Below are positions 36,572-46,091 of a DNA stretch of 64,000 nucleotides, one piece after another. Source of the DNA: Planctomycetota bacterium (lineage in GTDB: Bacteria > Planctomycetota > UBA1135); the NCBI GenBank assembly GCA_021776925.1, contig JAJFFB010000170.1:42115-106114 (forward strand), read 5' to 3'. Under the pieces are notes generated by a model. That model was not told the origin of the DNA, ran no database searches, and worked only from the letters and a program-made list of their open reading frames with translations. A program made the position numbers and the translations under genes. Positions within the stretch are counted from its first letter, which is position 1. Each line of letters opens with the position of its first letter.

Positions 36572-38678
36572 CTGTCAATTTGTACACGAAGGCATTGCCC
36601 CATGCATCGGTGCCGATGCCGTGGCCAGGGTTTTCGATGTAGTAGGTGCCGTCGTCGCTCTTGCCGAGAATGGCGTGCAGCTCGGCCGGAAGTTTGCTGT
36701 TGGCGAGTTCGTAGAGCAGCACCCCGGTCTGCAGCCGCGCCAGATCGTTGAAGGTCTGCGGGACCGGATCGTCGTAATGGGTGTCCTCGACCGGCGGCAT
36801 GTGCTCGACGTCGAACCCGGGCGCCATGGCGCCAGTTTTCATCGTTGTAAACCACATCGCCCCCGCCGGCAGGCAGTATCCGGCCATCGCCATGAGATCG
36901 GCGAGGCCGAAGCTGCCGCGCGACCACGAGTGGATTCCGTCTTCGGCCATCCACATCACCGACTCGGAGGTGCGCATGTGCTGGGTGAAACTACTCGGGC
37001 CGGGCAAATCGGCCGGATCGAAGGGCAGCGGAGCCACGCCCGAAAGCAGGCCGAGGCCGAGCTGCGCGAAGCCAACCATCTGCGCCACGCCCGGACGCGG
37101 ATCGGACCACCCCAGACGCGAAGCGCCCGTGGGCACGCGGCCGAGGAAGTCGGCGGCCTCTTCGTTTTCCTGGATCGAGTGTTCGGCCTTGACCACACCG
37201 CCGCGGATCACCGAACGCACCTGGCTGCGCGAGAAGCTGCCGATCATCCAGCCGTCGGGATGGATGGCGAAACTCGGCTCGAAGCTGGTCAGGAAAGCGG
37301 CGAACTGCTGGATTTCGGGTGGCAGAACCTCGGCCTTGAGACGCAGGTAGTAGACCGGCACCTTGAGGTCAGGACGATCACGCGGGTTTTCGCGCTTGGC
37401 ACGAATCGAAACCGGCAACTCGAAATCGTCGAGCGCTTGCGCCAAAGTTTTCATCAGCGGCGTGACCGCGGCCTGCAGGGCTTCGGGGTCGGTCAGCTCG
37501 ACGAACATGCGCGCACCCGTCGGGGTGGAATAGGAGAACGAGCGCGAGCCGAAGGCGCTCAAGGCCTTGTCGAGCAAGGGGCGGTTCTCGCCAGCAATCC
37601 AGGAGTGACTGACTGGTTCGTACTCCTGCCACACGGCCAGGTTCTGCTGCATGTCCTGGTCGGCAAGAACGCGGTCGAGGCCGGCGAGCATGCGTTCGGT
37701 TCCTTCGGAGTTGCCGACTCCGGTGATGGTGAAGGAGGTCGCGTCGGCCGGGATGTATTCGACCAGCGACTGGTCGGCGGGCGGCGCGCGGAAGGCCCAG
37801 CCCGGTTCTTCGCCACCAAAGCCGATGAAGCTGGTGTCGATGCTCTCGCCGTTTTTCCAACCGCTGGCGAAGCTGATCGCCTGGGCGTTACCGACTGCCT
37901 CTTCGGAGAAGGTGAGCACGGTATTGGTCAGCGAACTCAAGCCTTCGTCCATCTCACCGAGGCGCAAGAAGGAGCGCTGCATGGCGAGCGTGGCCTGCGG
38001 GTTGTAATAGCCGAAGGTGGCCATGCCCTGGGTCATCAATTGCGCGCGCGCGGTGGTGTAGGCGCGGTTCGCCGCCAGCGTCGGGAAATTGCCGGCCATG
38101 TTGTGCCGCACCACCAAAGTGAGGTGGTCTTGGACGCGGCGCAGGCTGAAAGTGGTGGCACCGTCGTCGTCGGTTCCGGAAAGCAGGCTCTGGCTTTCGC
38201 CGCGTTCGATGTTGATCGTTGCGCCGCCATCGACCGAAGCCATAGAGGCGATCATTTCAAAGGCGGTAGTGCCCAACCCCGGGCCGAAGCCGATCGAAGC
38301 GGCGACGGTGACGCCGGGATCCGGGCCCTGTTGGCCCTCGCCCATGGCGAAACCGAAGGCCAGGCTGCGGAAGGCGTCCCACGAAAGGAATTCGACCGGC
38401 ATGCCGCCCTCGGCGGCCTGGCCGAGCACCATCTGCCACTGGCCCATGCCCATTTCGACCATTCCGGAGGCAAATTGCTGTACTCCCGGGTCATGGTAGA
38501 TCCGGCCCATCGAAGACTCCGCGAGGCCATCGCGCAGCCCTGGGACGTCAGGGATTTCGAAGTAGAAAAGTGTGCTGGCCGGAAGTTGCTGGGCCAGGTC
38601 TTGGCTGGCACCTCCACTTCTTTGGGCAGCGACGGGGGTCGCCAGCAGCAGGAGCAGGGAGAGGGTCTTCAGTTTCAT
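36492..38678 (-). CDS. Secreted hypothetical protein with C-terminal GspG-like pseudopilin head domain
   Basis: 728 aa; signal MKLKTLSLLLLLATPVAAQ; C-terminus HAILGKSDDGTYYIENPGHGIGTDAWGNAFVYKLTGEGFALYSVGENGVDENGEGDDISIE. Confidence 0.7.
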   Translation of the reverse strand: MKLKTLSLLLLLATPVAAQRSGGASQDLAQQLPASTLFYFEIPDVPGLRDGLAESSMGRIYHDPGVQQFASGMVEMGMGQWQMVLGQAAEGGMPVEFLSWDAFRSLAFGFAMGEGQQGPDPGVTVAASIGFGPGLGTTAFEMIASMASVDGGATINIERGESQSLLSGTDDDGATTFSLRRVQDHLTLVVRHNMAGNFPTLAANRAYTTARAQLMTQGMATFGYYNPQATLAMQRSFLRLGEMDEGLSSLTNTVLTFSEEAVGNAQAISFASGWKNGESIDTSFIGFGGEEPGWAFRAPPADQSLVEYIPADATSFTITGVGNSEGTERMLAGLDRVLADQDMQQNLAVWQEYEPVSHSWIAGENRPLLDKALSAFGSRSFSYSTPTGARMFVELTDPEALQAAVTPLMKTLAQALDDFELPVSIRAKRENPRDRPDLKVPVYYLRLKAEVLPPEIQQFAAFLTSFEPSFAIHPDGWMIGSFSRSQVRSVIRGGVVKAEHSIQENEEAADFLGRVPTGASRLGWSDPRPGVAQMVGFAQLGLGLLSGVAPLPFDPADLPGPSSFTQHMRTSESVMWMAEDGIHSWSRGSFGLADLMAMAGYCLPAGAMWFTTMKTGAMAPGFDVEHMPPVEDTHYDDPVPQTFNDLARLQTGVLLYELANSKLPAELHAILGKSDDGTYYIENPGHGIGTDAWGNAFVYKLTGEGFALYSVGENGVDENGEGDDISIE

Positions 38679-38950
38679 CACGCCGGATTGCTTTGGGAAT
38701 GGGGCGCCGGACCAGCCCGTTGGAACGTGGGGCACAGGCGCCTGGCCATGCTTACGGCCTGGGGGGCCAGGACGACAGCTTATTCCCCCAATTTCCCTGG
38801 CACGCCCCCCTAGCCAGAACCACTTCCCGGCGCGATAATCACGCCGGAAGGGCGGTTTTGCGTCAGGCCGAGCTTGCTCAAAGGCCCGCGCCGACCTTGT
38901 CACTACGCCTTAACCTTCTTCGTCTAAAGTCTTTAGGCGCAAATAACAGC

Positions 38951-39877
38951 ATGAATCGCGACGACTCCCTGAGCTGGCTGCAAGAAAACCGCCGCTTCCT
39001 TCTCCTCCTTGCCGCGGTCATTTTGGTCGGTGGCGGACTCAATTGGTATCTGCCGCGGGCCAAGCGCGCCCGGCTGCAGGAATCGTGGGAACTGCTGGCA
39101 GCCGTTTCGCAAGACATCAACAGCGCTGAAACCGGCTCCGAATACAACAACGCGCTGGCCGCGGCCAAAGACGATGACCGCACCTACCCTTGGGCTCTGA
39201 CCCACGCCGTGGCGATGGCGGCGGCCCGCAACCACAACGAGGCACTCGAGACTCTGTCTGGCTTGGTCAACGAATTGGGAGAGGACGGTTTCGGCCTGTC
39301 GGTCTACGAAAACGGCCAGGCCATCCCTTTCGGGGCTTCCTTGCGCAACCGGATCGAGGGCTTTCAACGGACCGGCGAACTCGAACCGGAATCCGTTGCG
39401 CCCACCGGACGACGCGTTAAGGTGACCCTAAGTCAGGGCTCTGAAAAGTCTTACGAACTTATCTATGGACTTTACGAAGAGCAGGCGCCGATTACTACGG
39501 CCTATTTCCTATCGCTGATCGAATCCGGCGCTTTCGACGCCTGTGAAATCGCCCCCTACGCCACCTTCGGCCTCAAGGTGAGCAAGTTGGCCGACGAGGT
39601 GGTTGAGCCTCTGATGATCGAAAAGGCCTGGGGCTGCTTCCATGACCTGGGCTGTCTTTCCACCGATCTCGACCCAGGAGCCGAGCCAGGCTCCCAGTCG
39701 GCAGCCAGCTTCACCCTATTCACCAGGGAAAGCTGGACCCAGGATGGGACCACCACGGTATTCGGCAAAATCGTCGAGGGCGAGGACCACCTGGCCGAAC
39801 TCCTGGATCTTCCTCGCGACGCCGCCGGCACCCAATTTGAGCCGGCCATGACCCTCAAGGTCGAACTGCTGCCCTAG
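38951..39877 (+). CDS. Membrane-anchored cyclophilin-type peptidylprolyl isomerase-like protein
   Basis: N-terminal TM; YEEQAPITTAYFLSLIESGAFD, SAASFTLFTRESWTQDGTTTVFGKIVEGEDHLAEL; active-site residues divergent. Confidence 0.6.
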   Translation: MNRDDSLSWLQENRRFLLLLAAVILVGGGLNWYLPRAKRARLQESWELLAAVSQDINSAETGSEYNNALAAAKDDDRTYPWALTHAVAMAAARNHNEALETLSGLVNELGEDGFGLSVYENGQAIPFGASLRNRIEGFQRTGELEPESVAPTGRRVKVTLSQGSEKSYELIYGLYEEQAPITTAYFLSLIESGAFDACEIAPYATFGLKVSKLADEVVEPLMIEKAWGCFHDLGCLSTDLDPGAEPGSQSAASFTLFTRESWTQDGTTTVFGKIVEGEDHLAELLDLPRDAAGTQFEPAMTLKVELLP

Positions 39878-39902
39878 GAGGCCGTGGATAAAGGGCCTGC
39901 GC

Positions 39903-40796
39903 TTATCCCTGGAGGAGTTCGCTGGACTCGTCTTCCAACTCTAGGCGTTGGGAGAGGGCGTCCAGGTCGTCCATTGTGGAAAAGTGGAGAACCAGGCGGC
40001 CTCCGCCATTTCTGCGCAGCGTCAATTCACTTTTGACCCCCAGCCGACGCTGGAGCTTCTCCTGGAATTCCAGGGCCCAGGCGGGCTTTTTGGGCCGCGC
40101 CTGATGGCGGACAGCTCCCCCGCCGGTGGCGACCCGCTTGCACGTAGCTTCGGCCGCCCGCACCGAAAGCCCATCGTGGAGAACTTGTTGAAAGACTGCC
40201 TCCTGGCTTTCCAGGCCATTCAACCGCAGCAAAGCCCGGGCGTGCCCGGCGCTGATTGTTTCACGTGAAACAGCCTCTTGGATGGGACCTGGCAGCTCCA
40301 GCAGGCGCACCAGGTTAGCCACTGTGGACCGCTCATAACCCAAGCGCTCGGCAACTTGTTCCTGCGTCAGGCCGTGCTCTTTGATGAGTCTATGGCAGGC
40401 TAGGGCGCGCTCGATCGGATCCAGGTCTTCGCGCTGGATGTTCTCGATCAGAGCCAGCTCAAGGCGCTCCGCCTCGGATCGGACCGCGGCCCTCACGATG
40501 ACCGGAACCTTTTTCAGGCCAGCGAGCTGAGAAGCTCTCCAGCGTCTTTCCCCGGCCAGGATCTGGTATTGACCATCGGGCTTCTGGGTGACAATGATGG
40601 GCTGCATGATGCCGTGCCGGCGGATGGACTCCGCCAGGCGGTCAAGGCCCTTTTCTAGGTTTTGTCGCGGCTGCTGGCTGTTGGCGGTGAGCTGTTCGAT
40701 GCCCAGCCATAGCGGGGCGCCCATCTCGCCGCCCTCGCTGGCGTGATGCGCCGACAAGAGGGAATTCAGTCCTTTTCCGAGCTTTCTGGAGGCCAC
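39903..40796 (-). CDS. parB: Chromosome partitioning protein ParB
   Basis: LGKGLNSLLS, GIMQPIIVTQKPDGQYQILAGERRWRASQLAGLKKVPVIVR, LIENIQREDLDPIERA, HTH LTQEQVAERLGYERSTVANLVRLLELP. Confidence 0.96.
   Translation of the reverse strand: MASRKLGKGLNSLLSAHHASEGGEMGAPLWLGIEQLTANSQQPRQNLEKGLDRLAESIRRHGIMQPIIVTQKPDGQYQILAGERRWRASQLAGLKKVPVIVRAAVRSEAERLELALIENIQREDLDPIERALACHRLIKEHGLTQEQVAERLGYERSTVANLVRLLELPGPIQEAVSRETISAGHARALLRLNGLESQEAVFQQVLHDGLSVRAAEATCKRVATGGGAVRHQARPKKPAWALEFQEKLQRRLGVKSELTLRRNGGGRLVLHFSTMDDLDALSQRLELEDESSELLQG
40257..40272. promoter_or_regulatory. parS: parS centromere site inside parB
   Basis: TGTTTCACGTGAAACA, exact match to the 16 bp consensus palindrome. Confidence 0.95.
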
Positions 40797-40871
40797 CGTT
40801 TCAATCTCCTATGATCCTGATGGCTCCAGGCTATCCGCTGGGCCCTCTCACCTGCAAACGAAAGCAATACG

Positions 40872-41606
40872 ATGCGAAAAATCGGAGTGCTCGGCGACTT
40901 GCACGCCAATTTGTCCGCCCTTGAGGCGGTTGCGGCCCTGATGGAATTAGAGTCGGTCGACTCCATCTACTGCGTAGGGGACTTGGTAGGCTATGGCGCC
41001 CGCCCCAACGAGACGCTCGAACTGCTTCGTCAGCTAGGTGTTCGGTCCGTTGCCGGGAATCATGATTGGGCCCTGCTGGGGCGGATTCCGTCCGATTCCT
41101 TCAATCCCTACGCCACCGCGGCCCTGGAATGGACGCGCGAACGCCTGACCAAGGAAAACACCGAATATCTCGCCGAGCTGCCCCTGCGTATCGATGAACC
41201 GGAGTGCTGTCTGTTCCACGGAGCCCTGCCCCAGCCGGAGGAATTCCACTATCTGCAGTCCTTTCCGTCCGCGCTGGCGACCTTGGCCGACTTTGAAGCC
41301 CCGGTAGGGTTCTGTGGCCATACCCACGTGCCGATGAATTTTATCCAGTCGCCCAACCGCTCCGAGCTCGATTGGCATTTTCAGGTCGACTGGGTCCTCG
41401 CCGAGGGGCAGAGGGCGGTCGTCAATGTCGGCAGCCCGGGACAGCCGCGCGACGAGATTCCGACCGCGCCGGCAATGGTTTACACCCCTGTGGAGCGGCG
41501 CATGCAATTGCTGCGCACGCCCTACAACATTGCTGCCGAACAACGGCTGATCCGCAAGGCCGGCCTGCCGACCATCCTCGGCGACCGCCTGCAACACGGC
41601 ATCTAG
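40872..41606 (+). CDS. Metallophosphoesterase (calcineurin-like)
   Basis: IGVLGDLHANLSALEAV, YCVGDLVGYGARP, VAGNHDWALLG, GFCGHTHVPM, VVNVGSPGQPRD. Confidence 0.92.
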   Translation: MRKIGVLGDLHANLSALEAVAALMELESVDSIYCVGDLVGYGARPNETLELLRQLGVRSVAGNHDWALLGRIPSDSFNPYATAALEWTRERLTKENTEYLAELPLRIDEPECCLFHGALPQPEEFHYLQSFPSALATLADFEAPVGFCGHTHVPMNFIQSPNRSELDWHFQVDWVLAEGQRAVVNVGSPGQPRDEIPTAPAMVYTPVERRMQLLRTPYNIAAEQRLIRKAGLPTILGDRLQHGI

Positions 41607-41654
41607 TCCGCCATCCAGTGGACCCAGCGCGCGGGCCAGAACGCGGTCGCTGAC

Positions 41655-41711
41655 GGGGGTGACCCGGGGGCCTGGCGAGGACCCGGGGGCCTGGCGGGGG
41701 CCTGGCGGGGG
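41655..41711 (+). repeat. Short G-rich repeat with five G5 tracts in a convergent intergenic region
   Basis: G5 tracts at 41655-41659, 41666-41670, 41685-41689, 41696-41700, 41707-41711; unit GGGGGCCTGGC. Confidence 0.85.
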
Positions 41712-41725
41712 CCTGGCGGCCTGGG

Positions 41726-43072
41726 TCAGGAACGCCCGGCGCGAAGATAGTCCAGTTCGGCAGGGAAGCGGTCGGTGCCGTCTTCGCCCATCCGCGCAGC
41801 AAAAAGGAGTTCGATGTCACGCAGCGCCGGTGCGTCCCCATAAAAGGTGTATTTCCTTTCCCCTGGGTGACTTCCGGCAAGAACCAGAAGCTGCATGATG
41901 GAGGCGCCGGAGCATTTTTGCCCGCCCGTTTCGACCTCTAGCGGAGTGCCGTGGTGCTGGGCGATGCCGACCAATAGAGCCAGCGGCCGGGCATGCAGGC
42001 TCAGGCCTTCGGGCAGCTCCACCTCAATCCGGTCGTCGACGGTGAGCTCCTCAATAACCGCTCTCGCGACCGGGAGCGCCTTGCGAAGACTCTCGTAAGC
42101 CCAGAAAATACAACCATTTACGATTGCATCAAGGAGCGAGGCCTCGTCAACGGTGCGGCTGAAGAGCGAACGCGTCTCGCCATTGCGCTCGTAGACGTCG
42201 TGGCGCTCATAGAGGTGGGCCAGGGCGGTCACCGCCTCGAGCAGATGCAGCATCTGGCTGGCCGCGCCGCGCAACCGCGGCAGGTCCGGGTACTGCTCCT
42301 CGTCCGGGGTGCCCGCGACCAGGGTGTCGTAGGTGCATTGCAGATTGTGTGCGCGCCCCTCGACGCGGCGCGCCAGCGACTCGGTGCAGTGCCGCTCCAT
42401 AAATGCGCGCAACTCCTCCAGACCTTCGACTCCACCGCATGCTACCGAGGACCAGGCCTGGCCGAAGCGCAAGAAGTGGTTGGCCAGCCGCGCGGTGTCG
42501 GAGGACTGGCTGGCGCTGGCAGGGGAGTCCTGATCGGCACCCAGGCGGTCGTTGGGCAGCTGCTTTTGGGCACTGCCGGGGGCCAGCGAATCGACCCGCA
42601 GAGCCCCGTCTGGCCACGCCAATCCGAGCTTAAGCCATTGCTGGCGCAGCTCTTCGGTGCATTTGTTCAATTCGGCGCCAAGCTGAAGCGCGGTTTTGCG
42701 CACCGCCGGGGCAAACTCCTTGCGCGTCCAGTCCGGGTCCGGAACCTGGTAGTGGGGGAGACGCCCATGCACGTGGATCAGACACGACAAGGCGTAGGAG
42801 AACCAGCGCACCATCGCCACCATTTCGCGCAGCGGATAGAAACTTTGATTTCGTTTGGCGCCAAAATCGTCGAGAAAGGTCTCGACCTCGGTCGCCGACC
42901 GATAGAGATGGAAGAGTTGACGCTGAGTCCACTGCTCCGGCGTGGTCTCGAGGATGCCATTGCTGATGCGGGCGAAATCTCGCGCCTGGCTGGTCAGTAA
43001 CGGGCGGAACTTGTCCTCGGTGATAAAGGCCTTGGACGGCCTGCGCTCTGACCAGGGGGAGGGACTCGACAT
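41726..43072 (-). CDS. Hypothetical helical protein with C-terminal HPr-like domain
   Basis: C-terminus IEVELPEGLSLHARPLALLVGIAQHHGTPLEVETGGQKCSGASIMQLLVLAGSHPGERKYTFYGDAPALRDIELLFAARMGED matches HPr fold pattern including the LHARP His. Confidence 0.75.
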   Translation of the reverse strand: MSSPSPWSERRPSKAFITEDKFRPLLTSQARDFARISNGILETTPEQWTQRQLFHLYRSATEVETFLDDFGAKRNQSFYPLREMVAMVRWFSYALSCLIHVHGRLPHYQVPDPDWTRKEFAPAVRKTALQLGAELNKCTEELRQQWLKLGLAWPDGALRVDSLAPGSAQKQLPNDRLGADQDSPASASQSSDTARLANHFLRFGQAWSSVACGGVEGLEELRAFMERHCTESLARRVEGRAHNLQCTYDTLVAGTPDEEQYPDLPRLRGAASQMLHLLEAVTALAHLYERHDVYERNGETRSLFSRTVDEASLLDAIVNGCIFWAYESLRKALPVARAVIEELTVDDRIEVELPEGLSLHARPLALLVGIAQHHGTPLEVETGGQKCSGASIMQLLVLAGSHPGERKYTFYGDAPALRDIELLFAARMGEDGTDRFPAELDYLRAGRS

Positions 43073-43155
43073 CGCGTAGCTCCAGCCTACTTCAGCCCTT
43101 GGCGCCACCTAGCCGAAACAGCAGGACGGGATCACCCGCCCTGTCCACAATCTCC

Positions 43156-44076
43156 ATGGCATCCGACCGCTGTCTCGAAACCTACCTGCGAGAAATCGAC
43201 GAGGTGCCTTTGCTGACCGCGAAGGAAGAAGTCGAATTGGGCCGCAGGATTCAAGGCGGCGATCCGTCGGCACGCGAGCACATGATCCGCGCCAACCTGC
43301 GCCTGGTGGTCAGCGTTGCCAAGCGTTTCCGCAACCGTGGCCTGACCCTTCCAGACCTGATCGCAGAAGGCAATTTCGGTTTACTCAAGGCGATTGAAAA
43401 GTTTGATCCTGAAGCTGGCTTCCGCTTCTCTACTTATGCCACCTGGTGGATCCAGCAGACCATCCGCCGTGGTTTGATCAACACCGTGAAGACCGTGCGC
43501 ATCCCTTCGTACATGGTCGAGATCCTGACCAAATGGTCGCGCACCGCCACGACGCTCGGACAAAGCCTTGGCCGTCAGGCCACGCCCGAAGAGATCGCCA
43601 AGCACCTGGGGCTGTCGAACAAGAACCGCAAGGTCATCGAACAGACCCTGAATACCAACTCGGGCCGGGCCGACATCGGTGATGAAGCGCTGCAAAACGT
43701 CTCTGCGCACAACCACGACGGCAACCTCGACCGCCTGTCACCGGACGAGATCGTGCTGCGCAGTGATGCACTGCAGACGATGCGCGACATTCTCGAACTG
43801 ATCGAACCGCGCGAAGCCGCGGTGCTCAAACTGCGCTACGGCATCGAGCAGGACAGTCCGGCGACGCTGGACACCATTTCCAAGAAGTTGGGCATCTCGC
43901 GCGAGCGGGTGCGCCAGATCGAACGCAACACACTGCGTAAACTGCACGCCTATGTGGTCGAAGGCGCCCAACCGGAAGACATCCTCCCGCCCCAGTCGGC
44001 GCGCGAGGTGCGCCGCCGCAGATCCGCTTCCCGACGCAAAGACCAAGGCGGCGACGGCAAGCGACGCGCCCAGTAA
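43156..44076 (+). CDS. Primary-type RNA polymerase sigma factor (RpoD/SigA-like)
   Basis: LRLVVSVAKRFRNRGLTLPDLIAEGNFGLLKAIEKFDPEAGFRFSTYATWWIQQTIRRGL, region 4 TLDTISKKLGISRERVRQIERNTLRKL. Confidence 0.93.
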   Translation: MASDRCLETYLREIDEVPLLTAKEEVELGRRIQGGDPSAREHMIRANLRLVVSVAKRFRNRGLTLPDLIAEGNFGLLKAIEKFDPEAGFRFSTYATWWIQQTIRRGLINTVKTVRIPSYMVEILTKWSRTATTLGQSLGRQATPEEIAKHLGLSNKNRKVIEQTLNTNSGRADIGDEALQNVSAHNHDGNLDRLSPDEIVLRSDALQTMRDILELIEPREAAVLKLRYGIEQDSPATLDTISKKLGISRERVRQIERNTLRKLHAYVVEGAQPEDILPPQSAREVRRRRSASRRKDQGGDGKRRAQ

Positions 44077-45304
44077 CGCAACGGGTCCTGCTCTGCCTGG
44101 TGACGCGCAAGCAAGCAGCGCACCGCAGCCGGCCCCTAACCCTGGGGGGGGGCTAAAGGACAATGGCGTCTCGCTTTACGTGCACCTGCCGTTCTGCGTG
44201 TCGAAGTGCCGCTACTGCGACTTCAATTCCTACGCCTGGAGCGGGCAGAGCCTGAGCCGTCACGTCGACGCGGTTCTTGCCGAAGCGCGCCTGCGCGCAC
44301 CCGGACTGCAACCGCAGACCCTCTTCATCGGCGGCGGCACGCCGAGCCTGCTGCCGCCGGACCTGCTCGCGCGCCTGCTCGAAGAACTTGACGCGATCAC
44401 TGGCTTCCGCGCCTCGTCGAAGGAAAGCACCCTGGAAGCCAACCCTGAATCATGGGACGCCGCCACCGCGGCCGCGGCCATGGGGGGGGGCCTGAACCGG
44501 GTGTCGGTGGGCGTGCAGTCGCTGCGCAAAGAGGTGCTCGCGGCCTACGACCGCGTGCATTCTCCGCAGCAGGCGCTCGCCGCGCTGCAGGTCGCCAAGC
44601 AGGCTGGCTTCGCGCGTTGGAGCGCCGATCTGATCTTCGCCTTTCCGGGACAGGATCCGCTGGCTTGGCAGAAGGAACTGGCCACGGTGCTGGAACTGCG
44701 GCCGGCCCACCTCTCGTGTTATGAGCTGAGCTACGAACCTGGAACCGCGTTGACCCGCTTGCGCGACGCCGGCCGTTGGCAGGAACAGGACGCCGACGTC
44801 GCCGAGCAGCTCTTCCATCAGACCGCCACCCAGTGCACCGCCGCCGGCCTGCGCCGTTACGAGGTCTCCAATTTCAGTCGGCCCGGAGAGGAGTGCCTGC
44901 ACAACCTGGCCTACTGGCGTTCCTACGACTGGATCGGCATCGGCGCCGGTGCCGGCAGCTGGCAGGCGCGGCAGCGCCGCTCCAACCTGGCGCGCCCCGA
45001 TGAGTATGAAAACGCCATCCTCGCCGGCCGCGATCCGCTCGCTGCGGTCGAAGCCTTCGACGCGCGGCGCACCCTCTTCGATGTCTTCATGATGGGGCTG
45101 CGGCTGGTCGACGAGGGGGTCGACCTGGATCGCGCCACGCTCCTCAGCGGTCTCGACCCGCGGGTGGAATGGGCCACCCCGCTGCGCCAGCTGCAGGACG
45201 AACAGCTGCTCACCGTGGCCGCTGGCCGCGCCCGGGTCAGCGCGCGCGGACTGCTGCTCTTGGACAGCGTGCTGCACAGATTGCTGCCTGACCGCGAGCT
45301 ATAA
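43952..45304 (+). CDS. hemW: HemW-like radical SAM protein
   Basis: SLYVHLPFCVSKCRYCDFNSY (CxxxCxxC), TLFIGGGTPSLLPPDLL, GVQSLRKEVLAAYDRVHSPQQAL; the true start is probably downstream of 43952. Confidence 0.9.
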   Translation: MWSKAPNRKTSSRPSRRARCAAADPLPDAKTKAATASDAPSNATGPALPGDAQASSAPQPAPNPGGGLKDNGVSLYVHLPFCVSKCRYCDFNSYAWSGQSLSRHVDAVLAEARLRAPGLQPQTLFIGGGTPSLLPPDLLARLLEELDAITGFRASSKESTLEANPESWDAATAAAAMGGGLNRVSVGVQSLRKEVLAAYDRVHSPQQALAALQVAKQAGFARWSADLIFAFPGQDPLAWQKELATVLELRPAHLSCYELSYEPGTALTRLRDAGRWQEQDADVAEQLFHQTATQCTAAGLRRYEVSNFSRPGEECLHNLAYWRSYDWIGIGAGAGSWQARQRRSNLARPDEYENAILAGRDPLAAVEAFDARRTLFDVFMMGLRLVDEGVDLDRATLLSGLDPRVEWATPLRQLQDEQLLTVAAGRARVSARGLLLLDSVLHRLLPDREL

Positions 45305-45329
45305 TCCGCCAGCTTCGTCCGCTTGTTTG

Positions 45330-46091
45330 ATGGCAAAAAAACGCCGCAATCCTCTGGTCGGCCTTTTCGTGCGCGGAAGCGCGCTGGTCCTGCCGCTCGC
45401 ACTGACTCTGTTTTTGTTGGTGTGGGTGTGGCGCATCCTGCGCGAGTCGCTGGTGCGTCACGTCGCCGCGGCGGTGAATTGGGCGGTCGAGCGCCTGGGC
45501 ATGGAGCCGATCGGCGCCGCCGTCAGCAATGTCATCGCGGTGGTGCTGGTGCTGGTTTTCATCCTGATGATCGGCGCCTGGTTCTCCGGCTTCATCGGCC
45601 GCGGCATCTTCCGCCTGCTCGAACGCACCCTCGGCCGCATCCCGGTGGTGGGGGCGATCTACCCGCACATCAAGCAGCTCACCGAGTTCTTCCTCGGCGA
45701 CGAGAAGAAGATCGAATTCCAAGGAGTGGTGGCGGTCGAATACCCGCGCCTGGGCATGTATTCGCTTGGCTTCCTCACCGGCAGCAGCTCGACCACGATC
45801 AATCAGGCCGCCGGCGGCGAAATGCTGTCGATCTTCATTCCCTCGTCGCCGATGCCGGTGACCGGCTACACCATCTTCGTCGCCGCCGACGAGATCCTGG
45901 AGCTGTCGATGACCGTGGACGAAGCCCTGCGCACGGTGATTTCCGGCGGCGTGCTGTTGCCCGACGAGGACCGCGCCGAGCTCGACGCCGAATCGCTGGT
46001 GGAAATGGCGCAGCGCGCCGCCAGCCAGCGCACTGCCGACGCCGATAACTCGGCCGACCCTTCCAAACCCGGCAACCCTGCCGAAGAATGA
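45330..46091 (+). CDS. DUF502 family membrane protein
   Basis: GLFVRGSALVLPLALTLFLLVWVWRIL, GRIPVVGAIYPHIKQLTEFFLG, GFLTGSSS, TVDEALRTVISGGVLLP. Confidence 0.85.
   Translation: MAKKRRNPLVGLFVRGSALVLPLALTLFLLVWVWRILRESLVRHVAAAVNWAVERLGMEPIGAAVSNVIAVVLVLVFILMIGAWFSGFIGRGIFRLLERTLGRIPVVGAIYPHIKQLTEFFLGDEKKIEFQGVVAVEYPRLGMYSLGFLTGSSSTTINQAAGGEMLSIFIPSSPMPVTGYTIFVAADEILELSMTVDEALRTVISGGVLLPDEDRAELDAESLVEMAQRAASQRTADADNSADPSKPGNPAEE

Noticed and set aside
36432-38813. 793 aa plus-strand ORF opposite the GspG-head protein
   Set aside because: Mirror ORF generated by codon bias; Arg/Gly/His-rich composition, no recognisable domain.
39883-39911. Inverted repeat GGATAA...TTATCC as a parS or operator
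   Set aside because: Arms only about 6 bp, likely chance or a weak terminator/DnaA-like pair; mentioned only as DnaA-box context.
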